The notes under the pieces are model-generated. The model saw only the letters and a program-made list of their open reading frames with translations, did no database searches and was not told the origin of the DNA. Positions 27,200-36,488 of a DNA stretch of 64,000 bases are shown one piece after another. How positions within the stretch are numbered: position 1 is the first letter of the stretch; every line of letters starts with the position of its first letter. This stretch comes from Sphingobium sp. CCH11-B1. GTDB lineage: Bacteria; Pseudomonadota; Alphaproteobacteria; Sphingomonadales; Sphingomonadaceae. The stretch lies in NCBI RefSeq assembly GCF_001556865.1, contig NZ_LSJY01000078.1, positions 17,202 through 81,201 of the forward strand, given 5' to 3'. The translations under genes and the position numbers were made by a program.

Positions 27200-28780
27200 A
27201 TGGTGTCTGAAACATTTGATGTTATTGTCGTCGGCGGCGGTCACAACGGCCTGACCACAGCGGGCTATATTGCTAAGGCGGGTAAATCGGTCCTCGTTCT
27301 GGAGGGCAAGCCCTATTTCGGTGGGGGCGTTGCGACGAAGGAGGTAACCGTCCCGGGTTTCAAGCACGATCTGCATTCGTCGGCTCATCTCGGTATTCTC
27401 ATCAACCCGCTCATCGCCAATGACGAGCTTCAGTTGAAGAGCAAGTACGGCCTGGAATATATCCGTCCCAACGCAGCCTATGCGACGACGTTTACCGATG
27501 GCAGCACCCTCATCGGATACAACGATCTCGAGCGCACTCTTGATAACATCGCCTCGACCTGCTCCCGCAGGGACGCCGACGCCTATTACAAGCTGTACCA
27601 GGAGAGTTCCGCCTTCGTGCCGATGGCGACCGCACAGATGTTCGTGCCTCCGCCGCCATATGGGGCGTTCATTGCCTTGCTCGATCAGGGGGCGGAAGGT
27701 CGCAACATCCTGCACGAACTGGAGAACAGTCCGCTCGGCATTCTGAATGAACGTTTCGAGAGCGATAAACTCAAGATTCACATGATGCGTCTGTTGACCG
27801 AACACTTCGTCGATCCCGAGGCAAGAGGTGAAGGTGGTGCTCTGTTCATGTACCCGGCGTTCATCGAGAAATATGGTTTACAGACACCGCGAGGCGGTAG
27901 CGGCGCGCTGGTTGATGCGATGGTGCGCCAGTTGAAGGATCACGGAGCAGACCTGCGCACCGATTCCACCGTCGTTAAGGTCCTCACCAGCAATGGCAGG
28001 GCGGTTGGCGTGCGTCTTGCGGATGGCGCAGAAATCTTCGCCAAGGAAGCCGTGGTTGGACAGATCCACCCGTTCAATCTGCCGAAGATGCTCGATGAAG
28101 GCATTCTCGAAGATCAGACTATGTATGAAATCGATCGCGCGGAAACAGCGCCCTTCTGCTGCGTCACGGCGCACTACGCATTGGACAAGCCGCCGACCTA
28201 TGCCCATCCGGACATCAATCATGCCTGGCTGCACGGTCTGTGCCCGACATCGCTGGCGGATTACAAGAAAGTGCTGTTTGACGTCCGTAACGGCTACATC
28301 CCGACGATTCCCTCGCTGGGCACTATTTCCACGCACGCGGTGGACCCAACCCGTGCACCGGAGGGCAAGTCTACCTTCCTGGTCTGGCGGATCATGCCGT
28401 TCAAACTGGCCGACGGTTCTTCCTGGTCTGAACATAAGGCAGAGGTTGAGGAGGAAACGCTGAACCTGGTCGATTCATTCCTGCCGGGACTGAAGGCAAG
28501 CGTTATCGGCAAAGCTTTCGACACGCCTGACGACATTGCCGCGTACTCGCCGACCTTCCAGAACGGGGATGTGTCCGGCCTTGCCTCTCCACTGTTTCAA
28601 AGTCAGGGGCATCGCCCGACACCGTCATTATCGCAATTCACCGTGCCTGGTGTTGAGGACTTGTACCTGTCAGGTGTGTTCATGCATCCAACCGCAGGTG
28701 GCGTCTGCGGTGGCGGCCGGGTTACCGCGGTAAAGCTGTTCGATGACAAGGGCTGGGACTTCGACAAGGTGACGCAATGA
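27200..28780 (+). CDS. NAD(P)/FAD-dependent oxidoreductase, phytoene-desaturase/PYROXD2-like
   Basis: 526 residues from ATG 27200, preceded by GGGAG. The FAD dinucleotide motif VIVVGGGHNGLTTAGYIAKAGKSVLVLEGK opens the protein and is followed by FGGGVATKEV; the C-terminal FAD block is DLYLSGVFMHPTAGGVCGGGR. This places it with the amine-oxidase/phytoene-desaturase superfamily, PYROXD2-like branch, whose bacterial members are mostly uncharacterised. It starts a coupled cassette with a 92-residue protein, an alcohol dehydrogenase and an aldehyde dehydrogenase. Oxidation or desaturation of a hydrophobic ring or chain compound is a guess. Confidence 0.85.
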   Translation: MVSETFDVIVVGGGHNGLTTAGYIAKAGKSVLVLEGKPYFGGGVATKEVTVPGFKHDLHSSAHLGILINPLIANDELQLKSKYGLEYIRPNAAYATTFTDGSTLIGYNDLERTLDNIASTCSRRDADAYYKLYQESSAFVPMATAQMFVPPPPYGAFIALLDQGAEGRNILHELENSPLGILNERFESDKLKIHMMRLLTEHFVDPEARGEGGALFMYPAFIEKYGLQTPRGGSGALVDAMVRQLKDHGADLRTDSTVVKVLTSNGRAVGVRLADGAEIFAKEAVVGQIHPFNLPKMLDEGILEDQTMYEIDRAETAPFCCVTAHYALDKPPTYAHPDINHAWLHGLCPTSLADYKKVLFDVRNGYIPTIPSLGTISTHAVDPTRAPEGKSTFLVWRIMPFKLADGSSWSEHKAEVEEETLNLVDSFLPGLKASVIGKAFDTPDDIAAYSPTFQNGDVSGLASPLFQSQGHRPTPSLSQFTVPGVEDLYLSGVFMHPTAGGVCGGGRVTAVKLFDDKGWDFDKVTQ

Positions 28781-29055
28781 CGTCACCCGCACCCAATGGC
28801 GCTTCAAAAGTGCCCCGCAAGAGTGTCAAGCTGTTCACACTCGACAAGACGATCCTGATGGACGTCGCCTCCGTGGCACCTCATGAGCAAGGTATTCTGA
28901 TTGAAGGCAAGGTCATGGGCACCATGCCCATGAAAGTCGTCCTCAAGCCCGACGAATTACGAGCCGCTTTGAAGTTCGTAACGCCAGGGCTGATCTGGAA
29001 GATCCTGAAGATGCTGTTCAGCCGAGGAAAAAGCAACGCTGGAGGAAAACGATGA
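28777..29055 (+). CDS. Conserved small protein of unknown function in the oxidoreductase cassette
   Basis: 92 residues, not recognised. The ATG overlaps the previous stop as ATGA and its own stop overlaps the next ATG in the same way, so it is translated as part of the cassette. The sequence is basic at both ends, has a beta-rich centre (ILIEGKVMGTMPMKVVLKPDEL) and a short amphipathic or hydrophobic helix (LIWKILKMLFSRGK) that could sit on a membrane. No metal-binding motif. Tight coupling on both sides argues for a real gene, perhaps a subunit or chaperone of the flavoprotein. Confidence 0.75.
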   Translation: MTSPAPNGASKVPRKSVKLFTLDKTILMDVASVAPHEQGILIEGKVMGTMPMKVVLKPDELRAALKFVTPGLIWKILKMLFSRGKSNAGGKR

Positions 29056-30143
29056 AAGCCGCGGTTTTGAACGCAACCGGCAACCGTTTCGAGATCGAGG
29101 ATATCGACATTGCCGCTCCGATCGGCAGGGAGGTTCTGGTCGAGGTCAAGGCGTCCGGCTTGTGCCATACGGACCTTCATTTTGCCCATAACGACTTCGG
29201 CGTCCCTTTGCCTGCCGTCTTCGGTCATGAGCTTGCAGGGATCGTAAAGGCCATTGGGCCGGACGTGCGGGAATTTGCGATCGGCGACCATGTGGCCGCC
29301 GCGCTCATTCAATATTGCGGGCATTGCCTCTCCTGCCTGTCGGGCCGCACGTTCCAATGCGACAGTCCTGGAGAATCGCTTCGCGATCCGGCCCTGGGCC
29401 AACGCCTCACATATAAGGGTAAGGCAGTTACCCCCGCGTTCGGTACCTCGGCATTTGCCGAGATGTCGCTGGTGCACGAGAACCAGTTGGCGAAGATTCC
29501 CAAAGACATTCCATTTCCCCAGGCCTGTATCCTGGGCTGCGGGACGATCACCGGAGCCGGCACCGCTATCAACACGGCAAATGTGCGGCCGGGCGATACG
29601 GTTGCCGTGATCGGTGTGGGTGGCGTCGGCCTGAATGCGATATCGGGAGCCAAGCTCGCGGGCGCCACACGGATCATCGCTATCGATCTGCAACCCGCCA
29701 AGCTTGAATTGTCCAAGCGGTTCGGCGCTACGGACACCGTCAATTCGGCAGAAACGGACCCTGTCGCTGAAGTCTTGCGCCTGACCGCCGGCGGCGTCGA
29801 TCACGCTTTCGAAGTGATCGGTCTCAAGGCGACCTCCGAGCAGGCGATTTTGATGACCCGTGTCGGAGGCGGAGCCTATCTGATCGGTGTTCACAAGCCT
29901 GGAACAAAGCTTGAAATCCCGCTGATGGAAGCTCTGTTGCCGATGCAGCGCAAGGTACAGGGTGTCATGATGGGGTCGACGAATATCAAGCACGACATTC
30001 CGATGTACGCCCAACTCTACCTCGAGGGGCGGCTCAATCTCGACGACCTCGTTTCGCAGGAAATCAACATCTCCCAAATCAACGAGGCTTACGAGGCGCT
30101 CAAAGGCGGCACGATCGCCCGCAGCATCATCACCTCATTCTGA
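29052..30143 (+). CDS. Zinc-dependent alcohol dehydrogenase
   Basis: 363-residue MDR enzyme. Catalytic zinc site in GLCHTDLHF and GHELAG, structural zinc cysteines in YCGHCLSCLSGRTFQC, NAD loop IGVGGVGLNAISGAKLAGA with an Asp (AIDLQ) that favours NAD+ over NADP+. It belongs to the same broad group as class III and aryl-alcohol dehydrogenases. The start overlaps the 92-residue gene. With the aldehyde dehydrogenase downstream it would take an alcohol to an acid. It is related to the benzyl-alcohol-type enzyme at 21820 but lacks that protein's FFALNFGGG insertion. Confidence 0.9.
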   Translation: MKAAVLNATGNRFEIEDIDIAAPIGREVLVEVKASGLCHTDLHFAHNDFGVPLPAVFGHELAGIVKAIGPDVREFAIGDHVAAALIQYCGHCLSCLSGRTFQCDSPGESLRDPALGQRLTYKGKAVTPAFGTSAFAEMSLVHENQLAKIPKDIPFPQACILGCGTITGAGTAINTANVRPGDTVAVIGVGGVGLNAISGAKLAGATRIIAIDLQPAKLELSKRFGATDTVNSAETDPVAEVLRLTAGGVDHAFEVIGLKATSEQAILMTRVGGGAYLIGVHKPGTKLEIPLMEALLPMQRKVQGVMMGSTNIKHDIPMYAQLYLEGRLNLDDLVSQEINISQINEAYEALKGGTIARSIITSF

Positions 30144-30202
30144 GTGCGCAGACCCGCAAGGGCGCGTTGCGCGGCGGCGTTCATGCCGCGAAAGGAAACG
30201 CC

Positions 30203-31651
30203 ATGAGTAATCCCGAGACACATTCTCCCGGCATGGAAACCGGTGAGGATGAGATGAAAAACCTCCTCCGGCGTCAGAAGCAGGCCTATCTGTCGGATGG
30301 ATATCCTGATCTCGCCCTGCGTCTCGATCGCCTTGATCGTCTGGCCTCGCTACTGGCCACAAATAGCGAACATATCGCCAACGCCATTTCGCAAGACTTC
30401 GGTAGCCACATCCGCGAAGCCAGCCTTTTTTACGACGTGGTGGCGCTGCTCGAATCGATCAAACACACCAAGGCGCATCTCGCGCACTGGATGGATCCTG
30501 AAGTCTATAGCCCGCCCTATCCCGGCACGGCAGCCCATGTAGCGTTCCAGCCGAAAGGCGTCATCGGTGTGGTCAGCCCGTGGAACTTCCCGGTCCAGCT
30601 TGCCTTCGGTCCGGTGATCGGTGTCCTCGGCGCGGGCAATCGGGCGATCCTGAAACCGTCGGAATTGACCCCTGTAACCTCCGAGCTCATGCGACAACTG
30701 GTTGCCGGCAGCTTTGATGAGCTCGAACTGGCGGTCGTGACGGGTGGACCTGATATCGGTGCTGCTTTCACCGCTCTTCCATTCGATCATCTGGTGTTTA
30801 CCGGCGGAACGGCGGTGGCTCGGCATGTGGCGCGCGCTGCGGCAGACAATCTGACGCCGCTGACGCTTGAACTGGGCGGAAAGTCGCCGGTGATCATCAG
30901 CGGATCGGCGGATTTCGAACTGGCCGTCGGCCGGATCATGGCGGCAAAAACGCTGAATGCCGGGCAAATATGTCTCGCGCCGGATTATGTTTTTGTTCCC
31001 CGAGGGCGCGAGGAATCATTTGTCGAAGCCGCCAGTGCCGCGGTCGCAACGATGTTTCCGACGCTGAAACAGAACCCCGATTATACGTCGATCATCAACG
31101 AACGCCATTATAATCGCATCACGGGACTGCTGAGCGATGCGAAGGAAAAAGGCGCGACGATCATCGAGATTAATCCGTCCGATGAGGATTTTTCGCAGCA
31201 GTCCGCACATCGAGTCCCCCCGACGCTCGTCCTGAATACGACCGCAGAGATGCGGATAAGACATGAGGAAATCTTCGGTCCTGCATTGCCGGTCCTTTCC
31301 TACGATCGGATCGATGACGTCATCGATCTGATCAATGCAGATGCCCGACCGCTTGCACTCTACTATTTCGGGCAGGATGCGGAGGAGGAAAAGCATATCC
31401 TCGACGCGACGACGTCCGGCGCGGTGACCATCAACGATTGCGTCAGTCATGTTGCGGTGGAGGATTTGCCTTTTGGCGGAATCGGCGACTCCGGCATGGG
31501 CAACTACCATGGAAAGTGGGGGTTCCTGAGCTTCAGCCATCCGAAGGCGATCTTTCGGCAAACGGATCGTCAAGAGGGTGACGCGCTGGTGCGTCCACCC
31601 TACGGCGAGCCTGTCAGGCAGTTCCTGGAGACGACCATATCAGGGACGTGA
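30203..31651 (+). CDS. Coniferyl-aldehyde-dehydrogenase-like aldehyde dehydrogenase
   Basis: 482 residues from ATG 30203 (AAAGGAAACGCC upstream). The architecture is that of CalB-type enzymes: FGSHIREASLFYDVVALLESI near the start, PWNFPVQLAFGP, catalytic Glu in LELGGKSP, catalytic Cys in NAGQICLAPDY, and the C-terminal GGIGDSGMGNYHGKWGF block typical of class 3 and coniferyl aldehyde dehydrogenases. Members oxidise coniferyl aldehyde or medium and long aldehydes with NAD(P)+. The exact substrate here is open. Confidence 0.85.
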   Translation: MSNPETHSPGMETGEDEMKNLLRRQKQAYLSDGYPDLALRLDRLDRLASLLATNSEHIANAISQDFGSHIREASLFYDVVALLESIKHTKAHLAHWMDPEVYSPPYPGTAAHVAFQPKGVIGVVSPWNFPVQLAFGPVIGVLGAGNRAILKPSELTPVTSELMRQLVAGSFDELELAVVTGGPDIGAAFTALPFDHLVFTGGTAVARHVARAAADNLTPLTLELGGKSPVIISGSADFELAVGRIMAAKTLNAGQICLAPDYVFVPRGREESFVEAASAAVATMFPTLKQNPDYTSIINERHYNRITGLLSDAKEKGATIIEINPSDEDFSQQSAHRVPPTLVLNTTAEMRIRHEEIFGPALPVLSYDRIDDVIDLINADARPLALYYFGQDAEEEKHILDATTSGAVTINDCVSHVAVEDLPFGGIGDSGMGNYHGKWGFLSFSHPKAIFRQTDRQEGDALVRPPYGEPVRQFLETTISGT

Positions 31652-31743
31652 GGGCGCTTCGGAGCCTATGCGCGGAGGGAAAAGTCGAGGCCCAAGGCTG
31701 TTTCGTATGGCCCTGGACCAACGGCTTCATATCGAGACCTTCG

Positions 31744-33102
31744 ATGTCAGCAGGGAAAGCGGCGGCAATGGTATCGCGCAAGACAATTTCTGCCTCTCCT
31801 CACCGTGTTGTCGTCGTCGGCGCAGGCTTCGGCGGGCTCGAGGTCGTCCATCGGCTCAATGGAGCGCCGGTGGACATAACTCTTGTCGATCAGCGCAATC
31901 ACCATCTTTTCCAGCCGTTGCTTTATCAGGTTGCCACCGCGTCGCTGGCAACATCGGAAATCGCCTGGCCGGTCCGTCATCTTTTGCGCGATCGCTCCGA
32001 TGTCAGCACACTGCTTGCGAAAGTCGAAGGTATCGACAAGGATCGGCGCCATGTTCTTCTCGATGACGGCTCCTCTGTTGCTTACGACACTCTCGTCCTC
32101 GCCACGGGAGCACGCCATGCCTATTTCGGGCATGATGCCTGGGAGAATGTAGCGCCAGGCCTGAAGACGCTGGAGGATGCGACGACGATCCGGCGACGTA
32201 TTCTGCTGGCATTTGAAAAGGCTGAACGGGAGAGCGATCATCAACGCCGGCAGGCGTTGCAGACCTTCGTCGTGATCGGTGGCGGCGCCACGGGCGTGGA
32301 AATGGCGGGAGCAATCGCCGAACTGGCGCACGATACGCTGGTCCGCGATTTCCGATCGATCGACACGCGCATGACGCGGGTGGTTCTGATAGAGGCCGGT
32401 GCGCGCATACTTCCGGCTTTCATCGAAGGGCTGGCGCAATACGCCCATCACTCGCTGGAGAAGCTGGGAGTAGAGGTCGTTCTTGGTGAACCCGTCACGG
32501 ACTGCTCTGCCGACGGGGTGATTTATGGCGGTGAACGGCTTGCCGCCGCAACCATCGTCTGGGCAGCCGGTGTGCAGGCCTCACCCGCGGCGCGGTGGAT
32601 CGAGACCGAGGCCGATCGTGCCGGGCGCGTCATCGTCGAGGCGGATCTGACCGTCCCCGGCTTTCCCGAAATCTTTGTTATCGGCGACACGGCTGCCGTG
32701 CGGGCACCGGATGGCGGCATGGTCCCCGGCATTGCCCCGGCCGCGAAACAGCAGGGCGGCTATGTTGCGGCGTCCATCCGCCGGCGGGTCGCCGGAAAAT
32801 CAAGTGCGGCTCCCTTCCGCTATCGCCATCAGGGAAGTCTCGCGACGATCGGCAAGCGCCTCGCCATCATCGATTTCGGATGGATCAGACTGCGCGGAGC
32901 GCTCGCCTGGTGGCTATGGGGCCTCGCCCACATCTACTTTCTTATCGGGGTTCGCAATCGCATGAGCGTGGCCTGGAGCTGGCTCTGGATCCATGTGCGT
33001 AATCAACGCGGCTCCTTGCTGATTACTCAAAATGAGTCGGTGAAACATGACTGCACCAAACCGCCTTCTTCGGTCGAGGGTCTGTCGGATCGCTCCGCAT
33101 AG
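31744..33102 (+). CDS. Type II NADH:quinone oxidoreductase-like flavoprotein
   Basis: 452 residues from ATG 31744; ATG 31768 with AGGGAAAG upstream is an equally good start. FAD loop VVVVGAGFGGLEVVHRL, NAD loop VIGGGATGVEMAGA, the NDH-2 quinone-region run QNHHLFQPLLYQVATA-like block (here RNHHLFQPLLYQVA), and FVIGDTAAV. A C-terminal amphipathic or hydrophobic stretch (ALAWWLWGLAHIYFLIGV) anchors such enzymes to the membrane. It passes NADH electrons to quinone without proton pumping. It lies after three NADH-producing dehydrogenases, which fits a role in reoxidising NADH. A second NDH-2 is encoded at 48838. Confidence 0.87.
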   Translation: MSAGKAAAMVSRKTISASPHRVVVVGAGFGGLEVVHRLNGAPVDITLVDQRNHHLFQPLLYQVATASLATSEIAWPVRHLLRDRSDVSTLLAKVEGIDKDRRHVLLDDGSSVAYDTLVLATGARHAYFGHDAWENVAPGLKTLEDATTIRRRILLAFEKAERESDHQRRQALQTFVVIGGGATGVEMAGAIAELAHDTLVRDFRSIDTRMTRVVLIEAGARILPAFIEGLAQYAHHSLEKLGVEVVLGEPVTDCSADGVIYGGERLAAATIVWAAGVQASPAARWIETEADRAGRVIVEADLTVPGFPEIFVIGDTAAVRAPDGGMVPGIAPAAKQQGGYVAASIRRRVAGKSSAAPFRYRHQGSLATIGKRLAIIDFGWIRLRGALAWWLWGLAHIYFLIGVRNRMSVAWSWLWIHVRNQRGSLLITQNESVKHDCTKPPSSVEGLSDRSA

Positions 33103-33223
33103 CGCGCTTCGAAATGCGATCGCCGTCAGGCACTATGGCGAGGGTCTCGCCAATCGCACATGCCGGTGCCGGTTAGCGGCGTTCAACCCTCTCCATTTTG
33201 GAGAATAGCCGGAAAGGTATCAT

Positions 33224-34231
33224 ATGAAAGCTGTCCGTATCGGTGAGGCCGGAGGCATAGATGCGCTCGAAATGGTCAATCTTCCCGATCCCGGTCGGCC
33301 CGGTTTTGGTGAAATCCGGGTCCGTATCCACGCCAGTTCGCTGAACTACCATGATTATGGCGTGGTTCGATCCCATGCACCGGCCTTTTCCCGCCGCATT
33401 CCTCTGTCCGACGGAGCGGGAGAGGTTGAGGCTGTCGGCAAAGGTGTCACGGAGTTTGCCGTTGGGGATGCGGTGGTCTCCACCTTTTTTCCGTTCTGGA
33501 GCGATGGTGGGCCGCGTGTCGGGGATTTCGCTACCGTTCCCGGCGATGGCGTAGACGGTTACGCACGCGAGATTGTCCTGCGTCCGGCTACCTGGTTTAC
33601 CCATTCGCCGCAGGGCTACAGTCATATCGAAGCCGCGACGCTGACGACCGCGGGCGTCACGGCATGGAGGGCTCTTGCGGGAGATGGACGCCTCAAGGCT
33701 GGCGACCGTGTTCTCGTGCTCGGGACCGGCGGGGTCTCGATCTTTGCCTTGCAGATCGCCAAGATAATGGGCGCAACCGTCATTGCCACTTCCTCCTCCG
33801 ACGAGAAGCTGGAGCGGATCCGGGAACTCGGCGCCGATTGCATGATCAACTACAGGACGGTTCCCGATTGGGGCTCGAAAGTGCTCGATCTGACCGATGG
33901 GGAAGGCGTGGATCATGTTATCGAGGTTGGCGGCGGCGGCACGCTCAATCAATCCGTGCGGGCCATCAAGGTGGGTGGACATATTTCGCTGATCGGCGTT
34001 CTGACCGGAGTTTCCGGCGAGATCAACACCGCAGCCATTCTCGCCCGTCAGGCGGTGGTGCAAGGTCTGATCGTCGGCAGCCGCCGTCAGCAGCAGGATT
34101 TCGTGCGGGCGATCGAGGCGACCGGCCTCAAACCTGTGATCGACCGGACATTCACTTTGGATCAGCTTCCGCAAGCCTTTCGCTATCAGGAAAGCGAGGC
34201 GCATTTCGGCAAGATCGGCATCGTGATCTGA
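33224..34231 (+). CDS. MDR-family NAD(P)-dependent oxidoreductase lacking zinc ligands
   Basis: 335 residues of the medium-chain dehydrogenase fold: VRIHASSLNYHDYGVV at the N-terminus, VLVLGTGGVSIFALQIAKIMGA as the nucleotide loop. The catalytic-zinc Cys is absent (NYHDYG) and there is no structural-zinc Cys cluster, so it is closer to quinone oxidoreductase or enoyl reductase-type members than to true alcohol dehydrogenases. AAAGG precedes the ATG. It is on the same strand as the cassette but 120 bases after the NDH-2 gene, so membership of that operon is uncertain. Confidence 0.85.
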   Translation: MKAVRIGEAGGIDALEMVNLPDPGRPGFGEIRVRIHASSLNYHDYGVVRSHAPAFSRRIPLSDGAGEVEAVGKGVTEFAVGDAVVSTFFPFWSDGGPRVGDFATVPGDGVDGYAREIVLRPATWFTHSPQGYSHIEAATLTTAGVTAWRALAGDGRLKAGDRVLVLGTGGVSIFALQIAKIMGATVIATSSSDEKLERIRELGADCMINYRTVPDWGSKVLDLTDGEGVDHVIEVGGGGTLNQSVRAIKVGGHISLIGVLTGVSGEINTAAILARQAVVQGLIVGSRRQQQDFVRAIEATGLKPVIDRTFTLDQLPQAFRYQESEAHFGKIGIVI

Positions 34232-34371
34232 ACGATCAGATCAGATACAAGGCCACTCTCTCGTTTCATTGACCGCCGCGACAAGGTCTGCTTGTTCGAG
34301 CCGCCGCGTAGACCGAGGAGGATGGCTCAAGTCCCGCGCCAAAACATTTTCGCTTTGCATCGCATATACCG

Positions 34372-35127
34372 TCAACGCTCAAGGAGCCGCTTCAGGGCGA
34401 CGGAAACGACATCAGGGGTCTCGATTGGCGTCATATGTCCGGCATGCTTGACAATCGCGAGTTTTGCTTGCGGGATGAGCGAGGCCATCTCACGGTGGAC
34501 ATCAGGCCGGGTGAGTTGATCATGTAACCCGCAAAGCACCAGCGTCGGCACCTTGATCGTTCGCAGGATGTCGTGACTGTCCGGCCTCGGGATGAGGCTC
34601 TGGCGGATGAAGACCTCCGGTCCCAACCGCGCCGTCATTGCGCGGATACGATCCGCCATCGCTTCATTGCCAAGATTTTCCGGCGCGAGATAGCGTTGCA
34701 GGAGCTTCTCTCCGAACCCGTGGAAACGACCGGGATTTCGAGCAAGCGATGTGAAAAAGGCTCGCTCCTCGGCACGTTCCGCACTGTCGGGTTTTATTGT
34801 CGTGTCAAGCAGCGCCAGATGCGTTATCCGGTCGGGTGCGATTGCCATTATCTGTTGCGCAACGATACCGCCTAGAGAAAAGCCTGCCAGAGCGAAGGTT
34901 TTGCCGCCAGCGTCTAGGACAGCATCCGCCATTTCGGCTAGTGTCTCGGCCTGGGTGATATCGGCGACCACAGGTTCGCATGTTTCGGAAAGCGGATCGA
35001 TCTGATCGCGCCAGAGTGCAGCATCATTCAGAAGGCCGGGAACAAGTACAAGTCGCAAGCTCTTATCCGTGGTGATTGGGATGAGTGGCAGTGCATGCCG
35101 CCACTTGATCGAATGGCAAATGATCAA
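34372..35127 (-). CDS. Alpha/beta hydrolase
   Basis: Up to 251 residues. Motifs: LVLVPGLLNDAALWRDQID (oxyanion), AGFSLGG (nucleophile), LCGLHDQLTRPD (acid) and KHAGHMTPIETPD (His). It is a close relative of the hydrolases at 3273 and 4399. The start is unclear: the frame opens with TTG at 35127, has no good ATG before the first motif and no strong ribosome site, so the N-terminus may be wrong or slightly truncated by the scar that begins here. Confidence 0.78.
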   Translation of the reverse strand: MIICHSIKWRHALPLIPITTDKSLRLVLVPGLLNDAALWRDQIDPLSETCEPVVADITQAETLAEMADAVLDAGGKTFALAGFSLGGIVAQQIMAIAPDRITHLALLDTTIKPDSAERAEERAFFTSLARNPGRFHGFGEKLLQRYLAPENLGNEAMADRIRAMTARLGPEVFIRQSLIPRPDSHDILRTIKVPTLVLCGLHDQLTRPDVHREMASLIPQAKLAIVKHAGHMTPIETPDVVSVALKRLLER

Positions 35128-35960
35128 ATCTCAACCGCAGCCGGCACGTGCCAGAAGCCCGCTTGGCAGCCTGAACACGATAACAGCCTGCGACGCAAAT
35201 CTCGAGGTAGTGTCGCGTGTTCATTATTGCGAGGGCTCTGACTGATCCTTCGCTGGGTGGACGCAGTTGCTTATGTTCCGCCGCACCTTGGCGAAGCCGC
35301 GATCCGTGGCAATGAAGCGCTCCAGCATCTGCACGATCAGTCTTGCAGGCTCGATGGGCGCACCGCCGTCGGCCAGCAGAGCGCCCGCTGGCAATCGAAC
35401 TGCCCGCGCCAGAGCGGCTTTCATCGGCCATGTGTCTCTGCCATTTTTCCTGCCGGGGTCGATCGCCAAGGGCGGACGGCCCAGGGATCAGGCTTCCGGT
35501 CAGGCTGCTGCGGCGGCTCCATGATTACGCCGGCATCGAGCGCGAGAACGCGCTTGCCGGGGACAGGCGCCTTCTATCACGCCCCCTGGTCGCGCTGAGC
35601 ACACGCGCGACAGCGAGTTGCAGGCCATGCGACTCGGGTGTTGCTCAACGGGCCGCAGTGCCGATGGTCTCCTCGAATGGCACCGGATCAGAAGCATCGT
35701 TTACAAGATGCGCGAGCCCGCCGGTGAAGAGGCAGAGTGGATTGCGGTCGCCCACGTGATGCGGGTGGTCGCCGTGGCCCACCGCATCAGCGAAGGCCCG
35801 CGTGCCGCACGAGGCACGGAGACGATCTGGCAGAGCTTGGCGATGGTGAACTCCGCTTTAGGCGAACTGCGCCTTGGAATCGGTCGGCTTATCAAAGATT
35901 TCCGCGCTGGCATCGACGGCATGGCATACGATGGCCAAACGATCCCGGAGGTCGAGGGCT
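35128..35960. other. Unassigned stretch at the edge of a mobile-element scar
   Basis: About 830 bases without a gene that I can identify. Frames are open on both strands in places (a minus-strand 81-codon ORF at 35224-35469; a plus-strand frame from ~35618 to 35960 with EEAEWIAVAHVMRVVAVAHRISEGP), but none shows a recognisable family. Immediately downstream is an integrase remnant in another frame, so part of this may be the lost upstream portion of that gene. Confidence 0.4.
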
Positions 35961-35964
35961 CTCC

Positions 35965-36276
35965 TAGCGATTCACGACACGCCACTTCCGCCGCACCCTT
36001 GCAGCATGGCATATCGCCAATCGCCCATTCGGAATCGTGGCCGGCAAGATCCAGTACAAGCACACCTTCATCGCGATGTTCGAAGGTTATTCCGGCACCA
36101 GCCCATCGGCCTTTCGGCAGGAGGTCGAACAGGAACAGGCACTTGGGCAACTCGAACATGTGGTGGACTATTACGAAGAGGCTTTGAAGGCGGACTTTCC
36201 CCCCTCCAGCCCTGCAGCGGCGCGGCTGCGCGCCGAGTTCACGCGGATCAGGGAGATCTGCAGGGCAGGATCGTAG
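35965..36276 (+). pseudogene. C-terminal remnant of a tyrosine recombinase (integrase)
   Basis: The frame reads RFTTRHFRRTLAAWHIANRPFGIVAGKIQYKHT and AMFEGYSGTS, the catalytic His-x-x-Arg box, the later His, and a Tyr-containing end typical of large site-specific integrases; the tail continues as a charged helix to a stop after RAGS at 36276. A stop codon (TAG near 35965) cuts the frame from any upstream part, so the N-terminal arm-binding and core domains are lost. The nearest full-length relatives are plasmid or island integrases; I cannot name the element. Confidence 0.65.
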
Positions 36277-36305
36277 ACCCGGTCAGGTCAACGTGACGCC
36301 GGTTG

Positions 36306-36479
36306 TCAGACGATGAAGAGCGAGGCCCCCAACTGGTCTTCAAGATCGCGGACACGTTGGCTGATGGCCGATTCTTGGATTCCGAGAGCGCTACTGGCCT
36401 TACGAAGACTTTCATGTTCAGTCGCTGCCCCGAAATAGCGGAGTTGGCGAAGCTCAGGATGTTCTCTTCGCTTCACCAT
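36306..36479 (-). pseudogene. Truncated LysR regulator (HTH only)
   Basis: 57 residues from ATG 36479 ending at TGA 36306: PELRQLRYFGAATEHESLRKASSALGIQESAISQRVRDLEDQLGASLF. This is a complete LysR winged HTH with no effector domain. The stop falls immediately after the HTH, as in a gene cut by rearrangement. Short independent LysR-like HTH proteins are not a known functional class, so a dead fragment is preferred. Confidence 0.75.
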
Positions 36480-36488
36480 TCCGTCGTC

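Noticed and set aside
35618..36187. 189-codon plus-strand ORF
   Set aside because: Its second half is out of frame with the integrase remnant, which has recognisable motifs; the first half has no family. Kept only as unassigned.
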